64,000 nucleotides of DNA from Crystallibacter permensis (GCF_025960875.1 NZ_JAODLR010000008.1:1-64000), one strand, 5' to 3'; counted from the stretch's first letter, positions 16,855 through 25,785 are shown. Numbers and translations: made by a program. The notes: generated by a model from the sequence alone, not told the origin.

Positions 16855-17052
16855 ATGAGCACAACACCAGTTGTCGGAATAAGGCCGGAAGAGTCGGCGG
16901 TGGCGGCGTCTGCCCGCCATGCCGCCGCCGGATCGCTTTCAGAACTAGAGCAGGCGTGGAGAAATCCGCAACCGGACGCCGTCGTCACTGCGGCACGAAG
17001 GCATCTGGCCGCCGCCGAGAACTGGGCCGATGCGCGCCGGGAAGGCGCCTGA
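16855..17052 (+). CDS. Small hypothetical protein (65 aa)
   Basis: This frame reads MSTTPVVGIRPEESAVAASA and continues as an alanine-rich, probably helical protein ending NWADARREGA. Codon usage is typical of real genes here from about residue 8 on. An in-frame ATG at 16801 would add 18 residues; neither start has a clear ribosome binding site. No domain is recognised. The opposite strand also has an open frame of 107 codons, but it is less protein-like. It lies between LacI and IclR genes, convergent with IclR. Confidence 0.35.
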   Translation: MSTTPVVGIRPEESAVAASARHAAAGSLSELEQAWRNPQPDAVVTAARRHLAAAENWADARREGA

Positions 17053-17089
17053 GTATTCTCACGCAAACCCTTTGCCGGCAGGGCGCCTT

Positions 17090-17881
17090 CTACGGCTCCC
17101 AGCCCAACCGGCGGCTTAGTTCCCGCGTGACGCGCTCCAAGGCGGCCAGAATTACGTCTTGGGAAGGCGCGTCACCTAGCCCGGCGGGCAAGGCCAGCGG
17201 TTGCGTGTTGTAGGAATGGGTGACGGCGATGGAGGCGACTATGCGGCCGGTGCGGTCGCGGACGGGTTTGGCAATAGAAGCCAGGCCTTCGGTGACTTCC
17301 CCGAATTCACGGGCGAATCCCTGCCTTCTCGTGGCGGCCAGCTGCTGCAGAAACTCCGCGTGCGTCGTCGGGCCCTTGCCGGTCCTGAGGATAAAGGCGT
17401 AGTCAGGCGGGAAGAGTGCCTTGAGCTGGTCTTGTTCGAGGCCCGCGAGAATGACCCGGCCGGACGCAGTGAGGTGCGCCGGCAACCGGACGTTCTTGGC
17501 CGTCACCAGCGCGGGCCGAAATGGCGAAGCCTCCTCGTGGATGTAGAGCGTTTCGTGTCCGTGCAGGACGGCCAGATGCGCCGTTTCCCCGAGCCGCTGC
17601 ACGAGTCGTTCCAGCACTGGACGCCCGAATCTCGCCAACGGAACCTGGATGCCGAATGCCTGGCCGATCTCAAGTGCGGCGATGCCCAATGCGTAGGCCT
17701 GCAGTTCCGGGAGGTGGGTCACGAACCCCAGCGACTGCATTCCCCGCAGCAGCCGGAAGGTTGAAGACCTCGGAGCGTCAATGGCATCCGCTATGCGTAC
17801 CGCGGAGACCGGGTTGGCCTGGGTGGCGAGAAAGCTCAAGATCCGCAGCGCCCGTAGGGAACTGGCCGGGTCCTCTGCCAT
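17090..17881 (-). CDS. IclR-family transcriptional regulator
   Basis: A 263-residue regulator with an N-terminal winged helix (SSLRALRILSFLATQANPVSAVRIADAI ... RSSTFRLLRGMQSLGF) and a C-terminal IclR effector domain containing the usual TASGRVILAGL and REFGEVTEGLASIAKPV segments. GAGGGGAGCGCC sets the start at ATG 17881. It is divergent from the YjiH-type membrane protein and a perfect palindrome lies between them, so it most likely controls that gene and itself. Confidence 0.9.
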   Translation of the reverse strand: MAEDPASSLRALRILSFLATQANPVSAVRIADAIDAPRSSTFRLLRGMQSLGFVTHLPELQAYALGIAALEIGQAFGIQVPLARFGRPVLERLVQRLGETAHLAVLHGHETLYIHEEASPFRPALVTAKNVRLPAHLTASGRVILAGLEQDQLKALFPPDYAFILRTGKGPTTHAEFLQQLAATRRQGFAREFGEVTEGLASIAKPVRDRTGRIVASIAVTHSYNTQPLALPAGLGDAPSQDVILAALERVTRELSRRLGWEP

Positions 17882-17907
17882 GGCGCTCCCCTCGGATGTA
17901 ATCAGGA

Positions 17908-17921
17908 TCTCATATATGAGA
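17908..17921. promoter_or_regulatory. 14-bp palindrome, candidate IclR operator
   Basis: TCTCATATATGAGA is a perfect palindrome 27 bp upstream of the IclR start and about 105 bp upstream of the membrane protein start. AT-rich palindromes of this length in an IclR divergent promoter are the usual operator form. Confidence 0.5.
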
Positions 17922-18026
17922 CAGCTTCTGCCGGTATTCCATTGTCCCCGCAACCGGTCAAAGGGTCCCATGGTTCTAACAGAAAACGAGTCGCATGATC
18001 CCGCGGCCCAGCGTTAGGAGTCCATC

Positions 18027-19343
18027 ATGGCCATCACGTCGACGGCCCCGCAGACTAAACAGCGCCAGATGTGGAAGCTGTTCGTGTACAGCGGCATCGG
18101 CGCATTCATGTTCTTTGTTCCGCTCACCATCGGCGGCAAGAACACGATCATGCTCGACCATATCGTCACCTTCCTTCAATCCACCATCGGGCCGGCACTG
18201 CCGTACTATGCGCTGGCGGTCATCGTTGCGGGCGCGGTGTACCCCTTCGTCACGGGGACCTGGAAAAACTCCGTCGTCGAGACAGTGTTCTCGTTCTTCA
18301 AAGTCGCGGGCATGGTCGTCGGCTTCATGATGGTCTTCAAGGTTGGTCCCGCCTGGCTGTTCGCGAAGGACATGGGTCCGTTCCTGTTCGACAAACTGGT
18401 GATCCCGGTCAGCCTGCTGGTTCCCATCGGAGCCGTGTTCCTGGCGCTGCTGGTCAGTTACGGGCTGCTGGAGTTCGTAGGGGTCATGGTCCAGCGGGTC
18501 ATGCGGCCCATCTGGAAGACGCCGGGCCGTTCCGCGATTGATGCCGTGGCTTCCTTCGTCGGCAGCTACTCGCTCGGCCTGCTGATTACCAACCGGGTCT
18601 ACAAGGAAGGCAAGTACACGGCCCGGGAGGCCGCCATCATCGCCACCGGCTTCTCCACGGTTTCGGCGACGTTTATGGTCGTCGTCGCCAAGACGCTGGA
18701 CCTGATGGGCCAGTGGAACACGTATTTCTGGGTTACCTTCCTCGTCACGTTCCTGGTCACGGCCATCACCGTCCGGATCTGGCCGTTGAATGCGGTGCCG
18801 GACACCTACCACCCGGACGCGAAGCCGCAGCCGGAGGAAGAAGTCAGCGGCAGCCGCCTGTCCTTCGCCTGGCGCGAGGCGCAGGAAACGGTGGCAGCGG
18901 CACCCTCGCTGGGCACGAACATCTGGATCAACGTCCGCGATGGCGTCCTCATGACCATGGCCATCCTGCCCTCGATCCTCTCGATCGGGCTGCTGGGACT
19001 GGTGCTTGCCACCTACACGCCCGTCTTTGACTGGCTTGGCTACGTGTTCTACCCCTTCACCTGGGCGCTGCAGATTCCGGAGCCGATGCTCGTGGCGAAA
19101 GCCAGCGCCGTCGGTATTGCCGAGATGTTCCTGCCGGCGTTGATCGTCGCGAAGTCCGCAATTGTGGCGAAGTTCGTCATCGGCGTCGTTTCCGTTTCCG
19201 GCATCATCTTCTTCTCGGCCCTGGTGCCCTGCATCATGGCCACAGACATCCCGATTCCCCTGTGGAAGCTGGTGGTCATCTGGTTCCAGCGGGTCGTGTT
19301 GACACTAATCCTGGTTACGCCGATCGCGTTTCTCCTGTTCTGA
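18027..19343 (+). CDS. YjiH-family membrane protein with nucleoside-recognition (Gate) domains
   Basis: A 438-residue integral membrane protein with about 10 hydrophobic segments. It resembles YjiH: an opening such as WKLFVYSGIGAFMFFVPLTIGGKNTIMLDHI and a gate-like segment SFVGSYSLGLLITNRVYKEGKYTAREAAIIATGFSTVSATFMVVVAK. A central hydrophilic loop (about 258-295) separates two halves. Its transported substrate is not known. The ATG at 18027 follows TAGGAG. Expression is probably set by the divergent IclR regulator. Confidence 0.8.
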   Translation: MAITSTAPQTKQRQMWKLFVYSGIGAFMFFVPLTIGGKNTIMLDHIVTFLQSTIGPALPYYALAVIVAGAVYPFVTGTWKNSVVETVFSFFKVAGMVVGFMMVFKVGPAWLFAKDMGPFLFDKLVIPVSLLVPIGAVFLALLVSYGLLEFVGVMVQRVMRPIWKTPGRSAIDAVASFVGSYSLGLLITNRVYKEGKYTAREAAIIATGFSTVSATFMVVVAKTLDLMGQWNTYFWVTFLVTFLVTAITVRIWPLNAVPDTYHPDAKPQPEEEVSGSRLSFAWREAQETVAAAPSLGTNIWINVRDGVLMTMAILPSILSIGLLGLVLATYTPVFDWLGYVFYPFTWALQIPEPMLVAKASAVGIAEMFLPALIVAKSAIVAKFVIGVVSVSGIIFFSALVPCIMATDIPIPLWKLVVIWFQRVVLTLILVTPIAFLLF

Positions 19344-19378
19344 TGTGAGCCGGCGCTCGGCTGCGGCACAATGGAGCC

Positions 19379-20095
19379 ATGTGCGGACGCTACGTAATGG
19401 CCAAGGCCACGGCCGACCTGGTTGCCTCGTTCCGGACCGACGAGACGGTGGGGGATGATGTGCCGCCGTCGTGGAACGTCGCGCCGACCGACGGGGTTCG
19501 GATCGTGACCGAGCGGCTGAACCACGACGGCGAGTTGTCCCGGCGGCTCGCCACGGCGAAATGGGGTTTGGTTCCCGTGTGGGCCAAGGACCCCAAATCC
19601 GGCGCCAAGCTGATCAACGCGCGGATGGAGACGGTCACCGAGAAGCCGTCGTTCCGCAAGGCCGCCGTCAAGCGCAGGGCGTTGGTCCCGGCCGCCGGTT
19701 ACTACGAATGGGAGAAGAAGGACGACGGCGGGAAAATCCCCACGTACCTGTTCTCCGAATCGGAGCCGCTGATCGCGTTCGCCGGCCTGTACGAATGGTG
19801 GCCCGACCCGGCCCTCCCCGAGGACCATCCGGAAAAGTGGCTGATGTCCTGCACCATCATCACCACTGCTGCCGCGGATGCCCTCGGGCACATCCACGAC
19901 CGGACGCCGCTTATTGTGCCGCGGGACCTGCAGGAGGATTGGCTGAACCCGCAGCTGACGGACAAGGCGGAGGTGCAGGGACTGCTCGACGCCATTCCGG
20001 AACCGCACCTGATCCCGCGCCGCGTCAGCAGCAAGGTCAACAGCGTCCGCAACAACGGCCCCGACCTCATCGAGGAAGATCCCGACGCCGGTTAA
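19379..20095 (+). CDS. yedK: SRAP-domain protein (SOS response-associated peptidase, HMCES/YedK family)
   Basis: A 238-residue protein starting MCGRYVMAK. After methionine removal the conserved Cys2 becomes the N-terminal residue that links covalently to abasic sites in single-stranded DNA. The conserved core WNVAPTDGVRIV, the ARMETVTEKPSFRKA segment and PAAGYYEW are all present. It shields abasic sites and forms DNA-protein crosslinks. It lies 35 bp after the membrane protein without a visible terminator. Its last four bases overlap the convergent regulator gene. Confidence 0.92.
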   Translation: MCGRYVMAKATADLVASFRTDETVGDDVPPSWNVAPTDGVRIVTERLNHDGELSRRLATAKWGLVPVWAKDPKSGAKLINARMETVTEKPSFRKAAVKRRALVPAAGYYEWEKKDDGGKIPTYLFSESEPLIAFAGLYEWWPDPALPEDHPEKWLMSCTIITTAAADALGHIHDRTPLIVPRDLQEDWLNPQLTDKAEVQGLLDAIPEPHLIPRRVSSKVNSVRNNGPDLIEEDPDAG

Positions 20096-20679
20096 GTTGC
20101 GCGCTTGGGGCGGGCCCGGAGATGTGCCCGTTCTCCCTGCGGTCCGAAGAGCGCGAGGAACTCGACAGGTTCTTTATCGGCGTTGCCCATCCAATGGGGG
20201 AGCCGGGTATCGAACTCGGCTGCCTCGCCGGGCACCAGTACCAGCTCCTTGTCACCCAGCACCAGGCGCAGCCGCCCGCTCAAAATGTAGAGCCACTCGT
20301 AGCCCTCGTGCGACCGCGGATCAGGCTGGGCCGGGTGGTCGACGGCGGGCAGGATGTACTTGTAGGCCTGCAGTCCGCCGGGCCGCTGGGTGAGCGGCAA
20401 GACCGTGGCGCCGTGATGTTTGATGGGGCGAAGGTGGACCCGCGGATCTCCGGTCGGCGGGGCGCCGACCAGTTCGTCGATCGGCACCGCGTAGGTCTGC
20501 GCCAGCGGCAGCAGCAACTCCAGCGTGGGCCGCCGCTGCCCGGCCTCCAGCCGGGACAGCGTGCTGACGGAAATTCCGGTTGCCGCGGACAGCTCAGCCA
20601 GCGTGGTCTCCCTTTCCTGCCGCAGGGACTTCAGCCGGGGGCCAACGGCGTCGAGCATTGGGCCCAAGTCTTCGTTCAT
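20092..20679 (-). CDS. XRE-cupin transcriptional regulator
   Basis: A 195-residue regulator: HTH_XRE at about residues 13-70 (LKSLRQERETTLAELSAATG, ISVSTLSRLEAGQRRPTLELLLPLA) and a C-terminal cupin at about 115-180 (SHEGYEWLYILSGRLRLVLG and EFDTRLPHWMGN). The cupin half probably binds a small molecule or metal. It is divergent from the thioredoxin-reductase-like gene with an inverted repeat in between, and this pairing is common in actinobacteria, so it most likely represses that enzyme. Confidence 0.88.
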   Translation of the reverse strand: MNEDLGPMLDAVGPRLKSLRQERETTLAELSAATGISVSTLSRLEAGQRRPTLELLLPLAQTYAVPIDELVGAPPTGDPRVHLRPIKHHGATVLPLTQRPGGLQAYKYILPAVDHPAQPDPRSHEGYEWLYILSGRLRLVLGDKELVLVPGEAAEFDTRLPHWMGNADKEPVEFLALFGPQGERAHLRARPKRAT

Positions 20680-20688
20680 GGACTCTAT

Positions 20689-20705
20689 TTTGCCATTCCA
20701 GCAAA
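20689..20705. promoter_or_regulatory. Inverted repeat, candidate XRE-cupin operator
   Basis: TTTGC-N7-GCAAA (20689-20705) lies just ahead of the regulator start. An overlapping GCAA-N6-TTGC (20701-20714) extends it. It sits between two divergent genes. Confidence 0.4.
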
Positions 20706-20798
20706 CTTACTTGCCACTTTTCGTCCCCAGAGCGAACACTTAAGAGACCGCCGGATCTCCAGGATCGGCGGGACGGTTTGAACATGGAGGACAAAGAC

Positions 20799-21788
20799 AT
20801 GACTGAAACAACGGAAACTGTGCCGGCCAAGGAGCTGTACGACGTCGTTATCGTGGGTGGTGGTGCTGCCGGGCTGGGTGCCGCGCTGACGCTCGCGCGG
20901 GCTCGCCGCTCGGTGCTGATCATCGACTCGGGCGAGGCGCGGAATGCCCCGGCCGGACACGTGCATAATTACCTCGGCCGCGAGGGCACGCCGCCGGGCG
21001 AGCTGTACGCCATCGGCCGTGAAGAAGTTCTCGGCTACGGCGCGGAGATTGTCTCGGGAACGGTGACTACCGCAAGCAAGGAGAACGACGGCGGGTTCCG
21101 GGTCGGGATCGACGGCGGACGTTCCGTGCGGAGCCGGCGCCTGCTGGTGACGACCGGTCTGGTTGACAGGCTGCCTCCCATCGAGGGGTTGGCGGAGCGG
21201 TGGGGACGCGACGTAGTGCACTGCCCGTACTGCCACGGCTGGGAAGTTCGCGACCAGGCCATTGGCGTCATCGCTGTGAACATCGGGTTGGCCATGCACC
21301 AAGCGCTGCTGTGGCGCCAGTGGACCGATGACGTGACACTGTTCCTGCACACCGCCGAGGAGCCTTCGCCGGAGCAGGCAGAGCAGCTGGAAGCACGCGG
21401 CATCACAGTGGTTACGGGCGAGGTTGCTGCCGTGGAGACGGAGTCGGATGTGCTGGCAGGTGTCCGCCTGACAAGCGGGGAAGTCTTTGCCCGGCAGGCG
21501 GTTGCGGTCGCGACGCGGATGGATGCGCGGGCGGGTTTCCTCGACGATCTGGGACTGGAAGTGGCAGAGCAGAAATTCGGCGACTTCGTCATGGGAACCT
21601 TTGTCCCGTCCGAACCGACCGGTGCTACTTCCGTGCCAGGAGTCTACGTTGCCGGCAACGTCACAAACCTGTCGGCCCAGGTGATCGTGGCCGCTGCCGC
21701 GGGCGTCAACACGGGTGCCATGATCAACGCCGACCTGATGGTCGAAGATACGCAGCTAGCTGTCGAGGCTCGGGCTGTGTCTGTCTAG
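20799..21788 (+). CDS. Thioredoxin-reductase-like NAD(P)/FAD-dependent oxidoreductase
   Basis: A 329-residue two-dinucleotide-binding-domain flavoprotein. The FAD motif is VGGGAAGLGAAL (19-30) and the redox pair is CPYC (142-145), matching the disulfide site of thioredoxin reductase-like and HcpR-type enzymes. The NADPH-binding glycine motif is degenerate (IGVIAVNIG in place of GxGxxA), so electron donor and partner may differ from true TrxB. GGAGG at 20786-20790 supports ATG 20799 over ATG 20784. It is divergent from its likely XRE-cupin regulator. Confidence 0.85.
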   Translation: MTETTETVPAKELYDVVIVGGGAAGLGAALTLARARRSVLIIDSGEARNAPAGHVHNYLGREGTPPGELYAIGREEVLGYGAEIVSGTVTTASKENDGGFRVGIDGGRSVRSRRLLVTTGLVDRLPPIEGLAERWGRDVVHCPYCHGWEVRDQAIGVIAVNIGLAMHQALLWRQWTDDVTLFLHTAEEPSPEQAEQLEARGITVVTGEVAAVETESDVLAGVRLTSGEVFARQAVAVATRMDARAGFLDDLGLEVAEQKFGDFVMGTFVPSEPTGATSVPGVYVAGNVTNLSAQVIVAAAAGVNTGAMINADLMVEDTQLAVEARAVSV

Positions 21789-21798
21789 TTCGGGCCGG

Positions 21799-22605
21799 TT
21801 ATCCTGCGCGGCTTTCGTGCTGCGGTAGTAGGCGCCGCTGGCGGGACACGGGAAATTCGTTCCGGACGGTCGTGACGGCATCCAGCGGAATGTCCGCGAC
21901 GATCAGCGCAGGATCCATACCGAGCTCCTCGATGACGGCACCCATGGGGTCCAGCAACACGCTGTGCCCAATGGACACGGGCGGAGCCTGGCATGCTCCG
22001 GCCAAGTAGACACCGTTCTCTATTGCGCGGGCGGCGGTGAGTGAGCGCCACTGGTTGGTTTTATGCTTGCCGGGAACCCAAGCGGCGCAGGTGAGCAGGA
22101 CCTCAGCGCCGGCGTCGGACAATGATCTTGCCAGCTCCGGGAACCGCAGGTCGTAGCAGGTCATCAGGCCAAACCGGACGCCGTCGAAATCGAAGAACGT
22201 GGGCTCGGCCAGGGGCGCCGGCTTGATGTACGTGGACTCGGCATAGCCCTGCGCATCGAAGAGATGGATCTTCCGGTACGCGGCCAGCCGCCCGCCGTCC
22301 GGCCCGAAGGCCACCAGCGTGTTGTAGGCGCGGCGGCTCTCGTCGCTGGTTTCGACCACACCGGCGACGAGAGCGATGCCATGCGCCTGGGCAATGCGCG
22401 ACAATTCGGAGCAAACCGGCCCGTCCAGCGGCTCGGCTACTTCCGGGAAGGAGGCGTCCAGTACCTTCTTCTCGTACGTTGCGTACTCCGGCAGAACCAG
22501 GATCCGGGCGCCGCCGTCGGCAGCTTGCCGGGCAAAGCCTGCGATGGCCGCGAGATTGCCATGGATGTCCGTTCCGGATGCCAGCTGGCCTAGAGCGATG
22601 CGCAC
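21799..22605 (-). CDS. Carbon-nitrogen hydrolase (nitrilase superfamily)
   Basis: A 268-residue amidase/nitrilase-fold hydrolase. The catalytic triad is readable: Glu40 in VLPEYA, Lys112 in YRKIHLFD, and Cys150 in TCYDLRFPE. The YRKIHLFD and CYDLRFPE context fits the Nit/omega-amidase or carbamoyl-hydrolase branches rather than true nitrilases. It is the third gene of a leftward run (CN hydrolase, permease, CN hydrolase), 37 bp after the permease, so it probably acts on an imported amide or amino compound or its product. Confidence 0.88.
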   Translation of the reverse strand: MRIALGQLASGTDIHGNLAAIAGFARQAADGGARILVLPEYATYEKKVLDASFPEVAEPLDGPVCSELSRIAQAHGIALVAGVVETSDESRRAYNTLVAFGPDGGRLAAYRKIHLFDAQGYAESTYIKPAPLAEPTFFDFDGVRFGLMTCYDLRFPELARSLSDAGAEVLLTCAAWVPGKHKTNQWRSLTAARAIENGVYLAGACQAPPVSIGHSVLLDPMGAVIEELGMDPALIVADIPLDAVTTVRNEFPVSRQRRLLPQHESRAG

Positions 22606-22642
22606 GGTCCGCGTTCCTTCCGTCGTGGTAACAGGTGCAGGC

Positions 22643-24001
22643 TCAGGCGGCGACTTCTTCGGTCGCCTTCATCTCCGGCGGCGCCTTGCGGAAGCCGCGG
22701 GTGATCACGGCCAGGACGATGACGCCGACCGCCAGCCAGTACAGGCCCAGCGTAATGGCGTTGCTGTCCAGCCGCGAGAGCAGGTACGCGCAGACAATAG
22801 CGCCGACGGCCGGAATCACCACGTAGCTGAGCGGGTTCAGCATATTCCCGGCACGACGCTGCCTGACAAAGTGGAAGACCACCGAAAGGTTGACCAGGGT
22901 AAATGCCGTGAAGGCGCCGAAGTTGATGAACGACGTCGAGGTCGCGACATCGAGGAAGATCGCGATGAGGCCCACCGTGCCGGTGATAATCAGGTTCAGT
23001 ACCGGCGTGTGGAAGCGCGGGTTGAGCCGACCGAACACGGCCTTGGGGAGCACCGAGTCCCGGCCCATGGCGTAGAGCAGCCGGGAGGCGCTGGCCTGTG
23101 CCGCCAGCCCGGAGGCGAACTGGGCAACCACCAAGCCGGCGAGGAAGACGGCACCGAAGAGTTGGCCGCCGATCTGCACCGCGATCTCGCTCGCCGCGGA
23201 GGCAGAGTCTTCGAAAACACCGCCCGGGTGGACCAGTTGGGTGAAGTACGAGACGACGACGAAAATGCCGCCGCCGATCAGCGCGATCAACATGATGGCG
23301 CGGGGCATGTTCTTGCGCGGCTCAACGGTCTCCTCGGTCAGGGTGGTGACTGCGTCGAAGCCGAGGAAGGAATAGGCGGCGATCGCTGCGCCGGCGGTGA
23401 TCGCCCCGAAGCCGGAGTCCGGATTCATGAACGGCTCCGGGCTGACGAGGGCGCCAGCGCCGGAATTGCCGACTACGTGCCCGATGGACAGCGCCACGAA
23501 GAAGACGATGACCAGCAGCTGGAACGCCATCAGCAGGTAGTTCGCCTTGTCCGCCACTTTGATGCCGAGGACGTTCAACGCCGTCGTAATCAGGATGAAC
23601 CCGACGATCCATAACGCAAACGGCACGCCGGGGAACTGGGCAGACAGGTACGCACCGCCGATAAGCCAGATCACCATCGGCAGGAACAGGTAGTCCAGCA
23701 GGATGGCCCAGCCGACCAGGAAGCCTGCCCGCGAATCGATCGACTTGCGGACGTAAGTGTAGGCGGAACCGGCCACGGGGTAGGTGATGGCCATGCGGCC
23801 GTAGCTGTGCGCCGTGAAGAGCATGGCGATCAGGGCGACGAGGTAGGCCGACGGTGAGGCGCCGCCTGTGGCCTCGGCGATGACGCCGAAAATGCCCAGC
23901 ACGATGAGCGGGGTGAGGTACGCCAGTCCGAAGAGCACCAGTGAGGGAAGCTTCAGGGTGCGGGTCAGCGTGGTCGATGAGGTTGAGGTTGGAGTGCTCA
24001 C
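22643..24001 (-). CDS. APC-superfamily amino acid permease
   Basis: A 452-residue inner-membrane protein with about 12 hydrophobic helices. The opening LKLPSLVLFGLAYLTPLIVLGIFG and YPVAGSAYTYVRKSI are typical of APC cation-coupled amino acid or polyamine importers. The GTG at 24001 overlaps the stop of the upstream CN hydrolase (GTGA) and is preceded by GAGGAACAATCC, indicating translational coupling. The substrate is probably the amine or amide compound handled by the two flanking hydrolases. Confidence 0.88.
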   Translation of the reverse strand: MSTPTSTSSTTLTRTLKLPSLVLFGLAYLTPLIVLGIFGVIAEATGGASPSAYLVALIAMLFTAHSYGRMAITYPVAGSAYTYVRKSIDSRAGFLVGWAILLDYLFLPMVIWLIGGAYLSAQFPGVPFALWIVGFILITTALNVLGIKVADKANYLLMAFQLLVIVFFVALSIGHVVGNSGAGALVSPEPFMNPDSGFGAITAGAAIAAYSFLGFDAVTTLTEETVEPRKNMPRAIMLIALIGGGIFVVVSYFTQLVHPGGVFEDSASAASEIAVQIGGQLFGAVFLAGLVVAQFASGLAAQASASRLLYAMGRDSVLPKAVFGRLNPRFHTPVLNLIITGTVGLIAIFLDVATSTSFINFGAFTAFTLVNLSVVFHFVRQRRAGNMLNPLSYVVIPAVGAIVCAYLLSRLDSNAITLGLYWLAVGVIVLAVITRGFRKAPPEMKATEEVAA

Positions 24002-24888
24002 GGATTGTTCCTCAAGTCGGGGGACTGCGGGGTCCAGGTGGCTGGATCGATGCGGCCTTGATAGACGGGGAAGTCGATAGCGGGCTCGCCGGAGTTGAAC
24101 TGCGACCACATCCGGTTGACGCCCTCGGTGCCGTGCGTCCTGACACGGTCGACGGCGGCCAAGTCCAGGTCAGCTGCCAGCAGGACTGGTTCAGCGTCGG
24201 CGGCCTCGACGATTGCGTTGCCCTCCGGGTCGACAATTAGGCTTCGCCCTTGGCCGGTGGGGCCAGCGCAGTTGACGCTCACCACAAAGACCTGGTTCAC
24301 GATGGCATTGGCGCGTGCGAGGACTACTTCCTGCTTGCGGTCCGGCGAAGTGGTCTTCACGACGTTCAGAATCACTTCTGCCCCCATCCAAGCCAATTGG
24401 CGGGTGGTTTCCGGGAACCAGGCGTCGTAGCAGATGTTCAGGCCGACCCGCGTAGTGCCGCCCACATCGACGACGGCGAAGCGGTCGCCCGGATCGTATG
24501 GCTCGTGGGGACGCCACGGAAAGATCTTGCGGTAGTAGCCAGCCAACTGGCCCTCGGGCGAGAGGACCAGTTGGGTGTTGAACAGCTGGCCTTGGGGTCC
24601 GCGCTCGCAGACGCTGCCGGGGACGAGCCAGATGCCGAGGTCCCCGGCAATCTGCCTGAGCTCCGAGATGCGGGGTCCGTCCAGCGGCTCGGCACTTTCC
24701 TGTAATGCCTCGGTGCGCTGCAGATCGGGGTTGCCGTCGCCGAACAGGTGCAGTTCGGGGAAGACCACAAGCTTTGCGGACGGGTGATGCGCGAGGGCTT
24801 TGCTGGTTTCCTCTGCGAATGCGGAGATCGATTCACCGATGAGGCGGGGCGGTGCCTGCGCGGCGACCAGGGGGAGGATGCGTTGCAT
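23998..24888 (-). CDS. Carbon-nitrogen hydrolase (nitrilase superfamily), second paralogue
   Basis: A 296-residue nitrilase-fold hydrolase with Glu45 (FPELH), Lys121 (YYRKIFPW) and Cys153 (NICYDAWFPE) as the triad. The FPWRP and AWFPE context resembles the aliphatic amidase / formamidase-like groups. AGGAAG ahead of ATG 24888 defines the start; upstream in-frame ATGs lack a ribosome site. It is the first gene of the operon, coupled to the permease by a 4-bp overlap, and divergent from the GntR regulator. Confidence 0.87.
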   Translation of the reverse strand: MQRILPLVAAQAPPRLIGESISAFAEETSKALAHHPSAKLVVFPELHLFGDGNPDLQRTEALQESAEPLDGPRISELRQIAGDLGIWLVPGSVCERGPQGQLFNTQLVLSPEGQLAGYYRKIFPWRPHEPYDPGDRFAVVDVGGTTRVGLNICYDAWFPETTRQLAWMGAEVILNVVKTTSPDRKQEVVLARANAIVNQVFVVSVNCAGPTGQGRSLIVDPEGNAIVEAADAEPVLLAADLDLAAVDRVRTHGTEGVNRMWSQFNSGEPAIDFPVYQGRIDPATWTPQSPDLRNNP

Positions 24889-24986
24889 GGTGCGGGCTTC
24901 CTGTTGGTTGTTGTGACTCATGACATAATAGATCAAGTTGAACCAATAAAGGAAGTGGTGCAAGTGCAGCTCGTAAGGTGGTGTCT

Positions 24987-25742
24987 ATGAGCAGCACAGT
25001 TGACTTGGTTGCGTCCCCTATCGAGGAGGGCCCGCTGGCCGGTATTGATCGCAGGAGTGCGATCGATGCCGTCAGGTTGCGGATCGGTATGGCGATCCTG
25101 CTTGGGTTGCTCAAGCCCGGGGAACGATTGCCGGACCAGAAGGATGTAGCACTCGGCCTCTCAGTCAGCCCGATCACGGCCCGCCGTGCGCTGACTTCCT
25201 TGGCCGAACAGGGCATTGTGGTGCGGCGTCGGGGACGAGGCGGCGGCACCTTTGTGGCGGACGAGCCCCCGCGGGAGATTCTGCAGGAGATCGCCGCTGC
25301 ACCCAGTGAGCTCGCGGCCATCCATAAGTTGGTGGACAAGCGACTGCTGTTCGAATGCTCGATCTCCCACTTTGCCGCTCTCAATGCGAGTTCCAGGCAG
25401 CTGGATGAGTTGGAGAGGCTGACCGCAACGATGGCTGAGGCAACAGGGTGGTCCGAGTACCACCAGGCCGACGACGAGTTCCACCGCCTGGTTGCGAGTG
25501 CATCGGGGCTAGGCAGCGCAGTCGACGAGTACAACCATGCGCTGGCAGAGCTGTACGCCTACTTTTTGCCTTATCCCATCGAGCATTTGCACGCTTCAAA
25601 CCGCGACCATATCCGCCTTGTCGAAGCATTGCGGGGGAAGGACGTTTGCTCCGCCGTCGAGGTTTCGCGACAGCATGTGGGCATCCTGCATCGGACCATG
25701 TTCATGGGGCTGTTGGAGGAGCGGCACCAGACGGCTACCTAA
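24987..25742 (+). CDS. GntR-family regulator with FCD-type ligand domain
   Basis: A 251-residue regulator. A GntR winged helix occupies about residues 15-85 (AIDAVRLRIGMAILLGLLKPGERLPDQ and VSPITARRALTSLAEQGIVVRRRGRGGGTFV) and an all-helical FCD effector domain follows, with DDEFHRLVASASG and a late histidine-rich helix as metal/ligand positions. The ATG at 24987 is preceded by AAGGTGG. It is divergent from the CN hydrolase/permease operon and most likely controls it. The 98-bp divergent region holds TTGGTT and AACCAA arms but no compact palindrome. Confidence 0.88.
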   Translation: MSSTVDLVASPIEEGPLAGIDRRSAIDAVRLRIGMAILLGLLKPGERLPDQKDVALGLSVSPITARRALTSLAEQGIVVRRRGRGGGTFVADEPPREILQEIAAAPSELAAIHKLVDKRLLFECSISHFAALNASSRQLDELERLTATMAEATGWSEYHQADDEFHRLVASASGLGSAVDEYNHALAELYAYFLPYPIEHLHASNRDHIRLVEALRGKDVCSAVEVSRQHVGILHRTMFMGLLEERHQTAT

Positions 25743-25785
25743 CGTTCCTACAACGCATCCTTTAACCCGGCATTTTTGTGGGCAG

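Noticed and set aside
16743-17066. 107-codon minus-strand frame between the LacI and IclR genes
   Set aside because: Composition (Ser/Cys/Arg-rich) is not protein-like; the plus-strand small frame fits genome codon use better, though still uncertain.
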